Numbered from the stretch's first letter, positions 30,266 through 39,839 are shown. The stretch is DNA of 64,000 nt from Planctomycetaceae bacterium (GCA_021732995.1 JAKFWA010000002.1:37098-101097); one strand, 5' to 3'. Notes: a model not told the origin generated them from the letters alone. Program-made: numbers and translations.

Positions 30266-30560
30266 GTCGGCTCCGAGGTGGCGAACACGAGTTTAGGCCG
30301 AAAGCGTGCCTTCAACAGAAGCGGGCCGCCTTGTAACTACTGGAGGGGGCTCAGACAACGCTCCGCAACGAAGTGTAACAAACCACACATGCGACGATTC
30401 TGATGGTCCTTTCGGACAACGCAAGGGCTGATTTTCACGCTGCGGATGGCTCGTTGACACTCCGAAAAGCGCGGCCTACAGTCGATTCTGATTCTCTCGC
30501 CGCTGCCAGTTATTTGTCCGCCGCATCTCAAAAGATCACCACTCTCAAGGCTCGACTTTC
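30266..30560. other. 295-bp divergent promoter region
   Basis: It lies between exbB (minus) and the gene at 30561 (plus). It holds the sigma-70-like promoter at 30454-30482 for the plus operon. I could not find an equally good promoter facing exbB. Confidence 0.6.
30454..30482 (+). promoter_or_regulatory. sigma-70-type promoter of the four-gene operon
   Basis: TTGACA at 30454-30459 is a perfect -35 box. A 17-base spacer leads to TACAGT at 30477-30482, a 4/6 match to TATAAT that keeps its first TA and last T. It is placed 78 bases before the ATG at 30561. This is the strongest promoter match I saw in the window. Confidence 0.6.
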
Positions 30561-31559
30561 ATGGCCCCTGTGCAAGCTCCTCGGCCGCCGCAGCCAGTCA
30601 AGACTGGCAAGCCCGTGATGCGTGTGACTGAGTACGAGAAGGTCTCCTCAGGCGTGATTCTAATCACGCTCGCACTGGCTGGCCTGCTGGTGGCGCTGAT
30701 CGCTGCCTGGTTCAATGTTCGCATCGCCGAACCTGAACCACCGGTGATCGCAGTGGACATCATCCCCCGCGAAGGCGGTTACGAAGACGGCGATATCGAC
30801 GGCACGGGTGAGTTCAATCTGAATCCGACCGATCCCAATTCTGCGCTGGCCCCAGGCATGGCGGAGCAAACTTCGGGAGCTTCCGAGGCTCTGTCTGAGA
30901 TCACGGAAGCAGTTGCATCTGACGTTTCAGAAAGCCTGACGGGAGAAGGGTCCAGCGACGCGGTTCAAGCATTTGAAACAGCGCTCGCCGCACCGAGTTC
31001 CAACAAGACCGTGACGGGCGAGAATTTCGAGGTGGGTGGCACAGGGTCGGGAGGTCGCGGCGGCAGTCCAACGGGTAACGGACGCAAGCCTCTGGGTACT
31101 GGTGGCGGTTTGCGTGGTGGCATCTCCCGAGAAGATCGCTGGGTGGTCCGTTTCGATGAATCGACTCTGGACGAGTACGCCACGCAGCTCGACTTCTTCA
31201 AGATTGAACTGGGAGCCCTTTTCCCGGACGGACGTCTGGTGATGATCACCAACATGGCTGCGGCCAGGCCCACCATGCGTGAAACGAAGTCCGGCAAGGG
31301 TGAGCAGCGACTCTACTTCCGTTGGCGTGGCGGCGGTCGTCAGAAGGTCGATAACGAGTTGTTCAAGAAGGCCGGCATTAACAGCGAATCCGCCACGATT
31401 CTGCACTTCTACGACCCGAACACAGAGAACGTGCTGGCGAACGTGGAGCAGGCTCATCGCAACCGCAAGACGACCGAAATTCGCAAGACCTACTTCGCGG
31501 TTCGCAAGGAAGGCAACAGCTATCGGTTCGTGGTGACGAGCCAATCCTATTTGCGATGA
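30561..31559 (+). CDS. single-pass membrane protein, TonB-shaped, function unknown
   Basis: 332 residues. A short Pro/Lys N-terminus (about 1-29) precedes one transmembrane helix (SSGVILITLALAGLLVALIAAW), then an acidic and later Gly-rich low-complexity linker (about 60-185) and a C-terminal domain of about 145 residues starting WVVRFDESTLDEYATQLDFF. I recognise no family. The layout (cytoplasmic stub, anchor, long flexible linker, compact periplasmic domain) is that of TonB/TolA energy transducers, and the ExbB/ExbD genes are divergent next door. No TonB C-terminal motif is apparent, so the analogy is by architecture only. First gene of a four-gene operon; 116 bp precede the next gene. Confidence 0.75.
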   Translation: MAPVQAPRPPQPVKTGKPVMRVTEYEKVSSGVILITLALAGLLVALIAAWFNVRIAEPEPPVIAVDIIPREGGYEDGDIDGTGEFNLNPTDPNSALAPGMAEQTSGASEALSEITEAVASDVSESLTGEGSSDAVQAFETALAAPSSNKTVTGENFEVGGTGSGGRGGSPTGNGRKPLGTGGGLRGGISREDRWVVRFDESTLDEYATQLDFFKIELGALFPDGRLVMITNMAAARPTMRETKSGKGEQRLYFRWRGGGRQKVDNELFKKAGINSESATILHFYDPNTENVLANVEQAHRNRKTTEIRKTYFAVRKEGNSYRFVVTSQSYLR

Positions 31560-31675
31560 CCGCAGCCTGAATCTCGTTGCCCGGAAGTGATTCGACAGCA
31601 CACGCGAGACGGATCAAGACTCCGTTTCGATGACAGAGTGGAAAGCGCCGCTCTACTACCAAGGAACGACAGCAG

Positions 31676-34600
31676 ATGGCAAAAGGCGAAAAGCCCGACT
31701 GGCTCGACGACGATGACCTCATCCCGGAGGAGGACGACGATGTTCTTGATGCGGATGATGTGATTGAAGAAGCGTCGCCATCGCCCATGCTCAAGCGAGG
31801 TGGCGGCGGCAAACGTGAAGAGCCGGTTCTCGAACGAGTCAGCTCAGAGAGTTCCTCTCGCGGTCGGGACGAACCGAAGCGTGGCGAAGATCGCGGCGAC
31901 AAGTCCGGCAAGGGCGGTAAGTCAGAACGCGAACTACGCCGCGCTCATGCGGTGCGGCCGGGTGAGCAGGAGATTACCAAGTCGCCGCTGGTGCTGGGTC
32001 TGGGCGTCGTAGCTCTGGTGTTGGCGCTCTTGTCGTTGACGTATTGGTTCATGATCGGTCGCAGCACGCTGGAGCGGGAACTCATTGCGATCGATGAGCA
32101 AGTCAAAGCCGGTCAATATGCGGGTGCGATTCAATCGCTCGAAGCATTCATCCGGAATCACCCCTCTGGCAAGACGACGAACGAAGCGAAGATCAAGCTT
32201 GGCAAGGTGCGCATCGACAAAGAGGTGAACGGCACAGCCCCGGACTGGAAGATTGCGCTGGCGGCTTTCAATCAGTTCGTGCAGGAAGCTCGGGAAGTTC
32301 CCGAGTTCGCCGAGGAGAATCAGGCGCTCGCGGAATACAGCCAGAAGATCGCGCTCGGTTCTTTGGATGCCGCAGCCAAACAGAAGAGCGAGGAACTGAT
32401 CACTGTTGGCGATGAGGCCACCGTGCTCGTGGATCGCTACAGCGGCTCCGAGAAACCGCCGGTCGAGCTGAAGCAGAAGATCAAGCTCGCGCGCGAAGCT
32501 GCGACTGCGTCGATTTTGAAGAGTTCAACCATCAAGGCGACCTTCGCTGAGATTGAGCGGTTCCTCAAGGAAGGTCGCACGATTGACGCTCTGGCTTCGC
32601 GTCGTCGACTGATTGACCGTTATCCGGATCAGGCCAAGGAACGCAAGATCTCGCAGTTCCAGGAGCAGATTCTGGAAGCTGAGCGCAAACTGGTGAAGTC
32701 CGACGACACACATCGTCCTGCCGAACGCAACGATCAGCCGAACTCGCTGCCGAAGCCGTTGCTCCTGACACTGCACACTCGCGTTCGTACCGACGAAGCC
32801 TCCGAAGGTCGTACGGTCTGGGGTGTCGCGCAAGGATGCGTCTACGGCGTTGATACCATTACGGGCGACCCCGTTTGGCGCCGCGCGATTGGGCTGGATT
32901 CGCCTTTCTTCCCGCAGGTGGTGGATGGCGCCATTCCCGGTCTGGTGGTCTTCGATTCGCGCCACAGCGAATTGCAGTTGCTGAATCGCCTGACGGGCGA
33001 AATCTCCTGGCGACAGAAACTGGATGAACAACCCACTGGCGCGCCCCTGATTCACGAGAACCAGATCTACCTGGGCACCAGCGGCAACAACCTGTACCGC
33101 ATCGATGTGCAGACGGGTGAGATCGGATCGAAGCTGACATTCTCTCAGCCGGTTTATTCGCCGCCGGCTCTACTGAGAGATGGAGCTCATCTAGTGGTCG
33201 CCGGTAACCAGGCGGTCTCATACACGCTGACACTGAAGCCCTTGGCTTGCGTGCGAGTCTCCTTCACCGGTCAACGACCGGAATCCATCAAGACGCCGCT
33301 GATGCCGATGGGTGCGACGTTGCTGATGATCGAAAACGATCAGGTCGCTTCGGCGACGATGCGTGTCTTCGATACCAGCAAAAGTGAGGCGGCCCTGGTT
33401 GAAGTCGGCTCTGAGAAATTGAACGCGCATGTCGTCGATCGACCACTGCTGCGCGGCAACCAACTGTTTGTTCCCGCCGAGCGTGAACTGCTTTCGATTT
33501 ACACCGTCTCTGACGATCCGGAAATGCCCAAGATCCTGCCGTTGGCGAAACCGCCAACGCGGATCGAATACACGGGCCCTGTCTACCTGCATGCGGGACC
33601 AGATGGTCGATTGTGGTCAATCAGCGATAACGTGAAGCAGTTCCAACTCACGACGGAAGCACTCGGAGAGGACGCCAAGAAACGCATCTACATTGCCGCC
33701 GCCGCGCAGCCGTTGCAGTCGATCGGACGAACCTTGTTCGTCGGCCGCAAGCAACTGGAGAGTGACGCCGTTTCGATTATTCAGGTGGACGGCGAAGACA
33801 TGATCAGTTCGTGGCGCACGGTACTGGGAGCCGGCCCGCTCGAACTCCTCAGTACTGGCGCCGAGACTGCGATATGCGTCACCGCTGCTGGCGACGTGTT
33901 TCAGTTGAACTCTGCTGACATCGAATCCGGCGGTTTCCGCTTCCGTGCTGAAGCCTCTGTCAAGTTGCCGGAAGGCTTGAGCGATCCACTGCGTTCTGCG
34001 GCCATCGGTGGTGGTAAGACCGCCGTGGTGTGCGGAGGCAAGGAACCAAAGCTGTGGGTCATCAATCAGATCGGTAAGATTGAACTGGAGCTGCCGCTGG
34101 ATGATGCTCCTGTCGCCGCTCCAGTTCCACTCTCGGGCGGTGTTGTGGTGCCACTGTCGACGAAGCTCAAAGTGCTGGCCATCCCGAATACGCCTCGCGT
34201 AGACGACTATCTGGCCCCCGCAGGTGATCAGGCCAAGGCCGCCTGGACGAGCGTCATTCCACTGGATGCGACTCACATCGCCATCATCGACGGCGAAGGC
34301 AAGTTGTCCCGGCTGGAGTACCGCACCTCACCCAAGCCACATTTGCAGCAGCTTGACTCCGTGGCGTTGGGGCAACCTGTGGACGTTCCGCCGGTCCTCG
34401 ATAAAGGCCGATTGGTCGTCACGGATGCAGGTGGCCGTTTGCAGTTGTTGAGCGCCACCAACTTTGAACGCGTCGCCGAAGCCAAGCTCGATCAGCCTGC
34501 GGTCGGCAAGCTGGCCGTTGCGGGGACTCAGGTGCTGGTGACTACTTCCACTGGCGCGCTGGAATCCTATGACCTCGGGGCGGGAATGAAGAAGCTCTGG

Positions 34601-34840
34601 TCGCAACCGCTCGCCAATGACCTGCTGTCGGGCTCGGCAGTGATTGAGAACGGAGTTCTGATTGTCGGCACGATGAATGGATCGGTGCTGTCCTTGAAGC
34701 CGGAAAGCGGGCAGACAATCAAATCGCTGGAGGTCGACCAACCGCTGGAAATCGGACCTGTTCGCCTTGGCAAGCACGTCGTCGTGATGACGATCGACGG
34801 AGCCTTGTTTCACGTCGAAGGCGCCATGGGGAGCCAATGA
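31676..34840 (+). CDS. membrane-anchored PQQ-like β-propeller protein with helical repeat region
   Basis: 1054 residues. An acidic, low-complexity cytoplasmic N-terminus (about 1-100) precedes one transmembrane helix (SPLVLGLGVVALVLALLSLTYWFMI, about 103-127). A helical, TPR-like region follows (about 130-345; QYAGAIQSLEAFIRNHP), then a long β-propeller region (about 360-1050) with PQQ/quinoprotein-like repeats such as VYGVDTITGDPVWRRAIG and IYLGTSGNNLYRIDVQTGEI. Such propellers often act as scaffolds (BamB is an example) and need not bind PQQ. AAGGA precedes ATG 31676. The stop overlaps the next start by four bases (ATGA), indicating translational coupling with the substrate-binding-protein gene. 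Confidence 0.82.
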   Translation: MAKGEKPDWLDDDDLIPEEDDDVLDADDVIEEASPSPMLKRGGGGKREEPVLERVSSESSSRGRDEPKRGEDRGDKSGKGGKSERELRRAHAVRPGEQEITKSPLVLGLGVVALVLALLSLTYWFMIGRSTLERELIAIDEQVKAGQYAGAIQSLEAFIRNHPSGKTTNEAKIKLGKVRIDKEVNGTAPDWKIALAAFNQFVQEAREVPEFAEENQALAEYSQKIALGSLDAAAKQKSEELITVGDEATVLVDRYSGSEKPPVELKQKIKLAREAATASILKSSTIKATFAEIERFLKEGRTIDALASRRRLIDRYPDQAKERKISQFQEQILEAERKLVKSDDTHRPAERNDQPNSLPKPLLLTLHTRVRTDEASEGRTVWGVAQGCVYGVDTITGDPVWRRAIGLDSPFFPQVVDGAIPGLVVFDSRHSELQLLNRLTGEISWRQKLDEQPTGAPLIHENQIYLGTSGNNLYRIDVQTGEIGSKLTFSQPVYSPPALLRDGAHLVVAGNQAVSYTLTLKPLACVRVSFTGQRPESIKTPLMPMGATLLMIENDQVASATMRVFDTSKSEAALVEVGSEKLNAHVVDRPLLRGNQLFVPAERELLSIYTVSDDPEMPKILPLAKPPTRIEYTGPVYLHAGPDGRLWSISDNVKQFQLTTEALGEDAKKRIYIAAAAQPLQSIGRTLFVGRKQLESDAVSIIQVDGEDMISSWRTVLGAGPLELLSTGAETAICVTAAGDVFQLNSADIESGGFRFRAEASVKLPEGLSDPLRSAAIGGGKTAVVCGGKEPKLWVINQIGKIELELPLDDAPVAAPVPLSGGVVVPLSTKLKVLAIPNTPRVDDYLAPAGDQAKAAWTSVIPLDATHIAIIDGEGKLSRLEYRTSPKPHLQQLDSVALGQPVDVPPVLDKGRLVVTDAGGRLQLLSATNFERVAEAKLDQPAVGKLAVAGTQVLVTTSTGALESYDLGAGMKKLWSQPLANDLLSGSAVIENGVLIVGTMNGSVLSLKPESGQTIKSLEVDQPLEIGPVRLGKHVVVMTIDGALFHVEGAMGSQ

Positions 34841-37332
34841 TGAAATTGAACTCTTCAGGTCTTTTGAAGGCTCTGATCGTTGGGTGTCTCTGCCTGACGA
34901 CAGCGGTTGTTTATGCGCAAGCGGAGACGCCTCCACAGAAGCCTCAGGAGCAAACCCTCAAGAAGGTCGACGAGATGCCCATCCCGACCCTTGAGGAACT
35001 GCTCTCCAAGCCCCCGGTGGACTGGATCGTTCTTCGTCCACCACGGCGTGATGAAGTGCTCGTTGTGCAACCGATCTCGCCGCGTCCGGACACGATCGCT
35101 CGTATGAACAAGATGGCGGAAGACCTGCGGTCATCGGCCAAACGGCCCAAGCAAGACCAAGGTGAGTCTGCGGAGCAATACCGCCAGCGGATCCGCGATC
35201 TGCAGGACGAGGCCGAGAATCTGGTGGTCTTGTTCCCGCTGGTCGAAGGCGTGAAACCGGAAGAGCAGGACGCCAACGAGTATCGGCTGAACGTGCAGAA
35301 GCACGTTGATCGCATCATCTATCACGAAGACCTGATGCTGAAACGCGCTGACCTTCTGATGAATGAAGGGCAGCTCAGCAAAGCCTTTGAATTGCTACTG
35401 GTGCTGGAGCGTCGGCAGGCCGAATGGCCGGGCTATACAGAACGCCGCAACCGGCTGATCTATGAAGAGGCGAAGCAGCAGACCGAGGCCGGCAACATTG
35501 AAGCCGCCTTCGCGTACTTTGAAGAACTGCACACTGTGGCTCCCAAGTACACGGGACTGCGTGAGGCGATGGGAACCGCCGCCGAAGGCCTGATCGATGG
35601 CGCGATGAAGGCCAATGAACCCGTTCGCGCGCGCTTCTACCTGATGCGATTGCGGAAGCGCGATCCCGAGAATCCCGTTTCCGTGAAGTGGACGGACTAC
35701 TTCTTGAAGCAAGCGGATGAAGTGCTTGCCAAAGCAAAGACCGCACGAGAAGAAAGCCAGCACGCTCTCGCGCTGGAGCTGGTTGAGGAAGCGGCGCGCA
35801 TCTGGCCTCTGCATCCCCAACTCAAGAGCCTGCATCGCGCCGCCGTCAACCGCTACCAGTTGCTGCACGTCGGCGTGACCCGGTTTCCGACCGACCCGGC
35901 ACCCTACCCGCTGAAAACTCCGGAACAGCAACGCATCTCGGAACTGCAGGCCGTTGAGTTGTTCGAGATCGGTCGAATCGAACGCAATCCGCAATATCAG
36001 TCGCGGTACATCGAAGAGTGGACTCCGACCGACCTCGGGCGGCAGGTTGTCTTCCAGTTGCGTCCGCGACGCGCCAGTTGGGAGGCCAGCCCGCTGGTCT
36101 CGGCGACTCAGGTTGTGCAGTCATTGAGTGAGCGATTGCGCCCGGAGTCAGAGCACTTCGACGAACGTCTGAAGAACTACGTGCGGTCGGTAAGCGTCAA
36201 ATCGCCCTACGAGTTCGTCGTTAATCTCTCCAAGATTCCGGTTCGTCCGCAAGCAATCTTCCGATTCCCGGTGATCACGGGCGATGAATCCGGCGGCGAC
36301 GGAGCAGCAGGCGCCGAGTTTACATCGCAACGGTTCCGCATCACGAACAAGACCGACGATCGGGTGAGCTATCGTCGCGCGATTCCCGAGCCCGATACAT
36401 CCCCCCAATTCCACGTGGCCGAGATCGTTGAGCATCGATACCCGACAACAGATTCCGCGATTCAGGCATTGATGCGCGGCGACGTGTCCCTGTTTCCGAA
36501 TCCGCCGATCTGGCTGGCCGACCGCATCGAACGAGCCGACATTTTCCAGGTCGAGCCGTTCGCAGTGCCAACGTCTCACGTCTTGCAGTTCAACTCCCGC
36601 AGCGAGGTGCTGAAGAACAACGAAGTGCGGCGAGCGGTCGCGTATGCCATCAATCGGGAACGGATCCTCAAGGAAGTCGTGTTTAGAGGCGAGAAGGTCA
36701 GCCGGGGTCGCCTCATCACGGCTCCGTATTCCAGCAAGAACTACGCCTATAACCCGCAAGTGGAACCGCACAAGTTCGACCTGCCGCTGGCGTTTGCTCT
36801 CACGTCCGTGTCGAAGAAAAAGTTTGGCGGCAAGCTGCCGGAACTCACGATGATCTGCGAGCCGGATGAAACCTCCATCCGCTGCTGCGAAGAGTTCATC
36901 AAGGACTGGGCGAAGGTCGGCATTACGGTCAAATTGATCAGCGACCCCAAGGAGTCAGCACCCGAGCAATGGGACATTGTCTATCGGACGGTTCGCATGG
37001 TGGAGCCTGTCACCGAAATGTGGCCGTTCCTGACGATCAGTCCGGATGCACGTGTCCGCGAACTGGAACATCTGCCGGACTGGCTACGACAGAGTTTGAT
37101 TGAACTCGAACAATCAGCGGATCTGACGACGGCAATCAGTTCGCTGCGCCGTTTGCATCTGCGATTGCACGAGTTCGTGCAGTTCGTACCGTTGTGGGAA
37201 CTCGATGACGTGCTGGTGATCCGTCGCAACATCCAGGGCGTGCCACCCGGACCGCTGCACCCTTATCACAATGTGGAACGCTGGATCGTTCAGCCGTGGT
37301 ATGCCGCCGAGTTGCAGGGTGAATCGTCTTAG
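34837..37332 (+). CDS. secreted helical-repeat plus SBP_bac_5 substrate-binding fusion protein
   Basis: 831 residues. The N-terminal signal peptide is LLKALIVGCLCLTTAVVYAQA. Residues about 100-345 are helical and TPR-like. Residues about 400-805 resemble family 5 periplasmic binding proteins (oligopeptide/nickel type), with the typical NEVRRAVAYAINRERILKEV motif and a domain closing EFVQFVPLWELDDVLV. Normal SBP_bac_5 proteins are 500-600 residues with no TPR region. No ABC permease or ATPase gene is present within this window's cluster, so classical import is doubtful. It starts inside the stop of the PQQ-like gene and its stop overlaps the GTG at 37332, so it is tightly embedded in the operon. 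Confidence 0.82.
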   Translation: MMKLNSSGLLKALIVGCLCLTTAVVYAQAETPPQKPQEQTLKKVDEMPIPTLEELLSKPPVDWIVLRPPRRDEVLVVQPISPRPDTIARMNKMAEDLRSSAKRPKQDQGESAEQYRQRIRDLQDEAENLVVLFPLVEGVKPEEQDANEYRLNVQKHVDRIIYHEDLMLKRADLLMNEGQLSKAFELLLVLERRQAEWPGYTERRNRLIYEEAKQQTEAGNIEAAFAYFEELHTVAPKYTGLREAMGTAAEGLIDGAMKANEPVRARFYLMRLRKRDPENPVSVKWTDYFLKQADEVLAKAKTAREESQHALALELVEEAARIWPLHPQLKSLHRAAVNRYQLLHVGVTRFPTDPAPYPLKTPEQQRISELQAVELFEIGRIERNPQYQSRYIEEWTPTDLGRQVVFQLRPRRASWEASPLVSATQVVQSLSERLRPESEHFDERLKNYVRSVSVKSPYEFVVNLSKIPVRPQAIFRFPVITGDESGGDGAAGAEFTSQRFRITNKTDDRVSYRRAIPEPDTSPQFHVAEIVEHRYPTTDSAIQALMRGDVSLFPNPPIWLADRIERADIFQVEPFAVPTSHVLQFNSRSEVLKNNEVRRAVAYAINRERILKEVVFRGEKVSRGRLITAPYSSKNYAYNPQVEPHKFDLPLAFALTSVSKKKFGGKLPELTMICEPDETSIRCCEEFIKDWAKVGITVKLISDPKESAPEQWDIVYRTVRMVEPVTEMWPFLTISPDARVRELEHLPDWLRQSLIELEQSADLTTAISSLRRLHLRLHEFVQFVPLWELDDVLVIRRNIQGVPPGPLHPYHNVERWIVQPWYAAELQGESS

Positions 37333-37379
37333 TGGGTGATCGAGTTTTGTTTCGAGTTCGTGCCATCGGGAATCGAAGA

Positions 37380-39011
37380 ATGACGAGATGCGGTCTCGCA
37401 CTCTTGACTTGCATGCTGATCTGCGGAGTTGTTGCCGCTCAGGAGGCTGCCGCACCGGCAGCGCCAGCGGCTCAGGCTGCGCCGGCTCAACCGGCCGCGG
37501 TGCCTGCCGCAGCAACCGTGGCGGCGACAACGCCGGTTGCACAACCACCAGCGCCAATCCTGATTCCGTTTGAGCTGCGACCGTACAAAGTTGAAATCGC
37601 CGTCGTGCTCTCGGATTCGCCGCGCCTCAGCCCGACGTTTCGAGAGGCGTTCATCAACGAGCTGCGAGCTATCGCGGATCGCAGTGTCGGTCCGATGTGG
37701 GATCTCAAGATCACTTCCGGCGGCTGGCTGACGCCACACTCACGAGCGAGCGTGCAGCGACTCACCGTTGCCACCATGAAGGAACGCGCCCGAGAGAACG
37801 ACGTCGATAAATGCTATCCCATTGCTGTTGAACTGGTCGGTACTCAGTTCCAGATCGTTGGTCGCGAGTGGGATCGCGAATCTCAGGGGCTGAGCGACAT
37901 CCGCTCCAGCAGCACGATTGATCGCCGCATGCTGGCGACGGAAGTCTTTCGCATCATCCAGCGAGTCTTCAGGCCGATTGTGCAGATCGACGAAGGCGAC
38001 GCGGTGGCCGGCGCTCGACTGCGGGTACGAGCGGGTGAATTTCTGCCTGCTGATCCCGGCTTCGATCAGACCGCAGAAGGCCTGTACTACGTCCCTTTCA
38101 TGCGTGCCTTGGCCAAAGACAAGAGTCTGCGTGCTGTGAACTTCGTCCCGTGGTGCTACTTATCGGCTTCCGAAGTCGATCGATCGCGAGTGAACGTCAT
38201 ACCCAGCTCGGGGGTCAGCGTTAAGTTCACGTCGAAACGCCGTTCGGAATGGCGTGGATTGGGTGTACGCCCCAGTCTGCCTGCCACGGAACTGACACTG
38301 TTACCTCAACGGAATTCAACACGACCGTTGGTGGGCTACTTCCTCGGCGTGTACGAAGAGTTGCCGCAAGACCCGCCGCCAGCGGCAACTCCACCGAAAG
38401 AGCCTCCACCGCCATCACCCGCTGAAGAATCCAAAGTCGTGCTGAGAACCGATCGCTTCGGTCGAGCAACCATTCCCGTCAAGGAGCATGCACCCCTGCA
38501 GTGGGTCTTCGTTCGTAGCGGGCGTGAGTTGCTGACGAAGTTTCCGATCGTCCCCGGTGTGGAAGCCTCGATGTCCGCTCAATGTCCGGACGATACCGAG
38601 CGACTCGATGTTGAAGGCCAGATGGCGCTGATCGAAACGGACCTGATCGACACGATCGCGAAGCGTGCCGTGAGCATCGCGATGATCAAGGCCCGCGCGA
38701 AAAAACAGGAATGGGCCAAGGTCGATGAAGGCTTTGCCGCAATCGCCGAACTGCCGAAGCTGAAGTACTACGAAGACAAAGTTGGCGAGGTCCAGTACGC
38801 GTCGATCAAGAAGGCTCAGGAGAAGAAGAACCGCCTGGCTGAGGATCGCATCAAGAAGATGGGGTCCAAGGTTCTGGAGGTTGCCACTTTCCATCTCGAC
38901 GAAGAAAAGGTGACGGAACTCAAGACCGAGATCGAGGAAGAGAAAAAGTCCGAAGAACGCAAGGCTGTGAACGATGACGCTCTCGAGCGCATCAAGACCC
39001 CCGTTCGTTGA
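37380..39011 (+). CDS. secreted protein of unknown function
   Basis: 543 residues from ATG 37380, which begins a clean signal peptide (MTRCGLALLTCMLICGVVAAQ). A GTG at 37332, overlapping the previous stop by one base, would add 16 residues. After the signal is an Ala/Pro/Gln-rich stretch, then an αβ-like domain (about 60-330) opening with PYKVEIAVVLSDSPRLSPTFREAF, a Pro-rich linker (about 335-360), a β-rich segment and a charged coiled C-terminus rich in Lys/Glu. I do not recognise a family. Last gene of the four-gene operon; the downstream neighbour is convergent. Its place suggests an envelope role with the ExbB/ExbD-linked genes. Confidence 0.7.
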   Translation: MTRCGLALLTCMLICGVVAAQEAAAPAAPAAQAAPAQPAAVPAAATVAATTPVAQPPAPILIPFELRPYKVEIAVVLSDSPRLSPTFREAFINELRAIADRSVGPMWDLKITSGGWLTPHSRASVQRLTVATMKERARENDVDKCYPIAVELVGTQFQIVGREWDRESQGLSDIRSSSTIDRRMLATEVFRIIQRVFRPIVQIDEGDAVAGARLRVRAGEFLPADPGFDQTAEGLYYVPFMRALAKDKSLRAVNFVPWCYLSASEVDRSRVNVIPSSGVSVKFTSKRRSEWRGLGVRPSLPATELTLLPQRNSTRPLVGYFLGVYEELPQDPPPAATPPKEPPPPSPAEESKVVLRTDRFGRATIPVKEHAPLQWVFVRSGRELLTKFPIVPGVEASMSAQCPDDTERLDVEGQMALIETDLIDTIAKRAVSIAMIKARAKKQEWAKVDEGFAAIAELPKLKYYEDKVGEVQYASIKKAQEKKNRLAEDRIKKMGSKVLEVATFHLDEEKVTELKTEIEEEKKSEERKAVNDDALERIKTPVR

Positions 39012-39047
39012 CGGCTCGGTCGGTACCCGCGAATGAATCGCAATGCC

Positions 39048-39074
39048 TTCACCGCGTATTGGTGCGACGGTGAA
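39048..39074. terminator. small inverted repeat between convergent genes
   Basis: TTCACCG (39048-39054) pairs with CGGTGAA (39068-39074) around a 13-base loop, in the 66-bp gap between stops at 39011 and 39078. There is no T-run. It could terminate or protect transcripts, but the stem is short. Confidence 0.3.
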
Positions 39075-39077
39075 GAA

Positions 39078-39788
39078 TCACTCGCTCTTGGGGGGAGTGG
39101 TGCTGCGCAGAGCGCATCCAAGAACGTAGCTGGCGCGAACCAGTTCACGCTCCGTGATCAATCCGCTGATGCGGTTACCAAAGTTGGGAGCGATGCCCCA
39201 CTGACCCAGCGCGTCGAACATGGCTTCAGCGCGGGTGCCATCAAGCCGATACTGCTGCTTGAAGTCGGCTGCATCGTCCGGTGGCAGGTCCTCGAACTGG
39301 CTCAGCAGCAGGAAGTCGCCCTCGTTGGCCATTTTCAGATGCAGGTTGCGGAATTCACCTGGCAGGAACTGATCAACGGGGACACTGACCTGCAGCGGCC
39401 CCGTCAACACCGTATGAGTCACAATCGTGGGGTCGTCCTCGGCAATCCGCGCCGCAGTTTCGCAGACCGCATAAATCACGCTCTCGTCAACCAGCGACCC
39501 TTCGATGTGTCGCCGTGAGGTGTGCCGCGACCAGGTATCAGCCAGCAAATCGATCTGCACATGCGGGGGCACCGAGCGCAGAAACGGCACCTCGGTCAGA
39601 TAGCCGAAGCACTCGTTACTGTCTTCAATCTGCTGAGCCAGCACGATCCGCTCCAGCGTGTCTTGAAACGCCAGTCGGAACGCCAGATAGGTCAGCCCGT
39701 GATGAGGGAGTGGGTCACCGCAGAGGTAGATCATGGCTACGCCATGCTCATCAGGACATCGACCAAACTCAATTCGAATTCGCCTCAT
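39078..39788 (-). CDS. hypothetical cytoplasmic protein
   Basis: 236 residues with no signal peptide and no membrane segment. The sequence is mixed α/β, with the middle reading SVPPHVQIDLLADTWSRHTS and the end NRISGLITERELVRASYVLGCALRS. I do not recognise a family. It is divergent from the isochorismatase-like gene and convergent with the four-gene operon. An 11-bp bulged hairpin sits just upstream of its ATG (39805-39839). Confidence 0.65.
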   Translation of the reverse strand: MRRIRIEFGRCPDEHGVAMIYLCGDPLPHHGLTYLAFRLAFQDTLERIVLAQQIEDSNECFGYLTEVPFLRSVPPHVQIDLLADTWSRHTSRRHIEGSLVDESVIYAVCETAARIAEDDPTIVTHTVLTGPLQVSVPVDQFLPGEFRNLHLKMANEGDFLLLSQFEDLPPDDAADFKQQYRLDGTRAEAMFDALGQWGIAPNFGNRISGLITERELVRASYVLGCALRSTTPPKSE

Positions 39789-39804
39789 GTTTCAGAAAAT
39801 CGTG

Positions 39805-39839
39805 GTCTGACTCACCAGGACCTAACCTTGGTGACAGAC
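39805..39839. promoter_or_regulatory. hairpin/inverted repeat just upstream of the hypothetical gene
   Basis: GTCTG-AC-TCACCA (39805-39817) pairs with TGGTGA-CAGAC (39829-39839) around an 11-base loop, with AC as a bulge. For the minus-strand gene it lies 17-51 bases before the ATG, over the ribosome-binding or promoter region, so it could be an operator or a translation-controlling leader hairpin. Confidence 0.4.
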
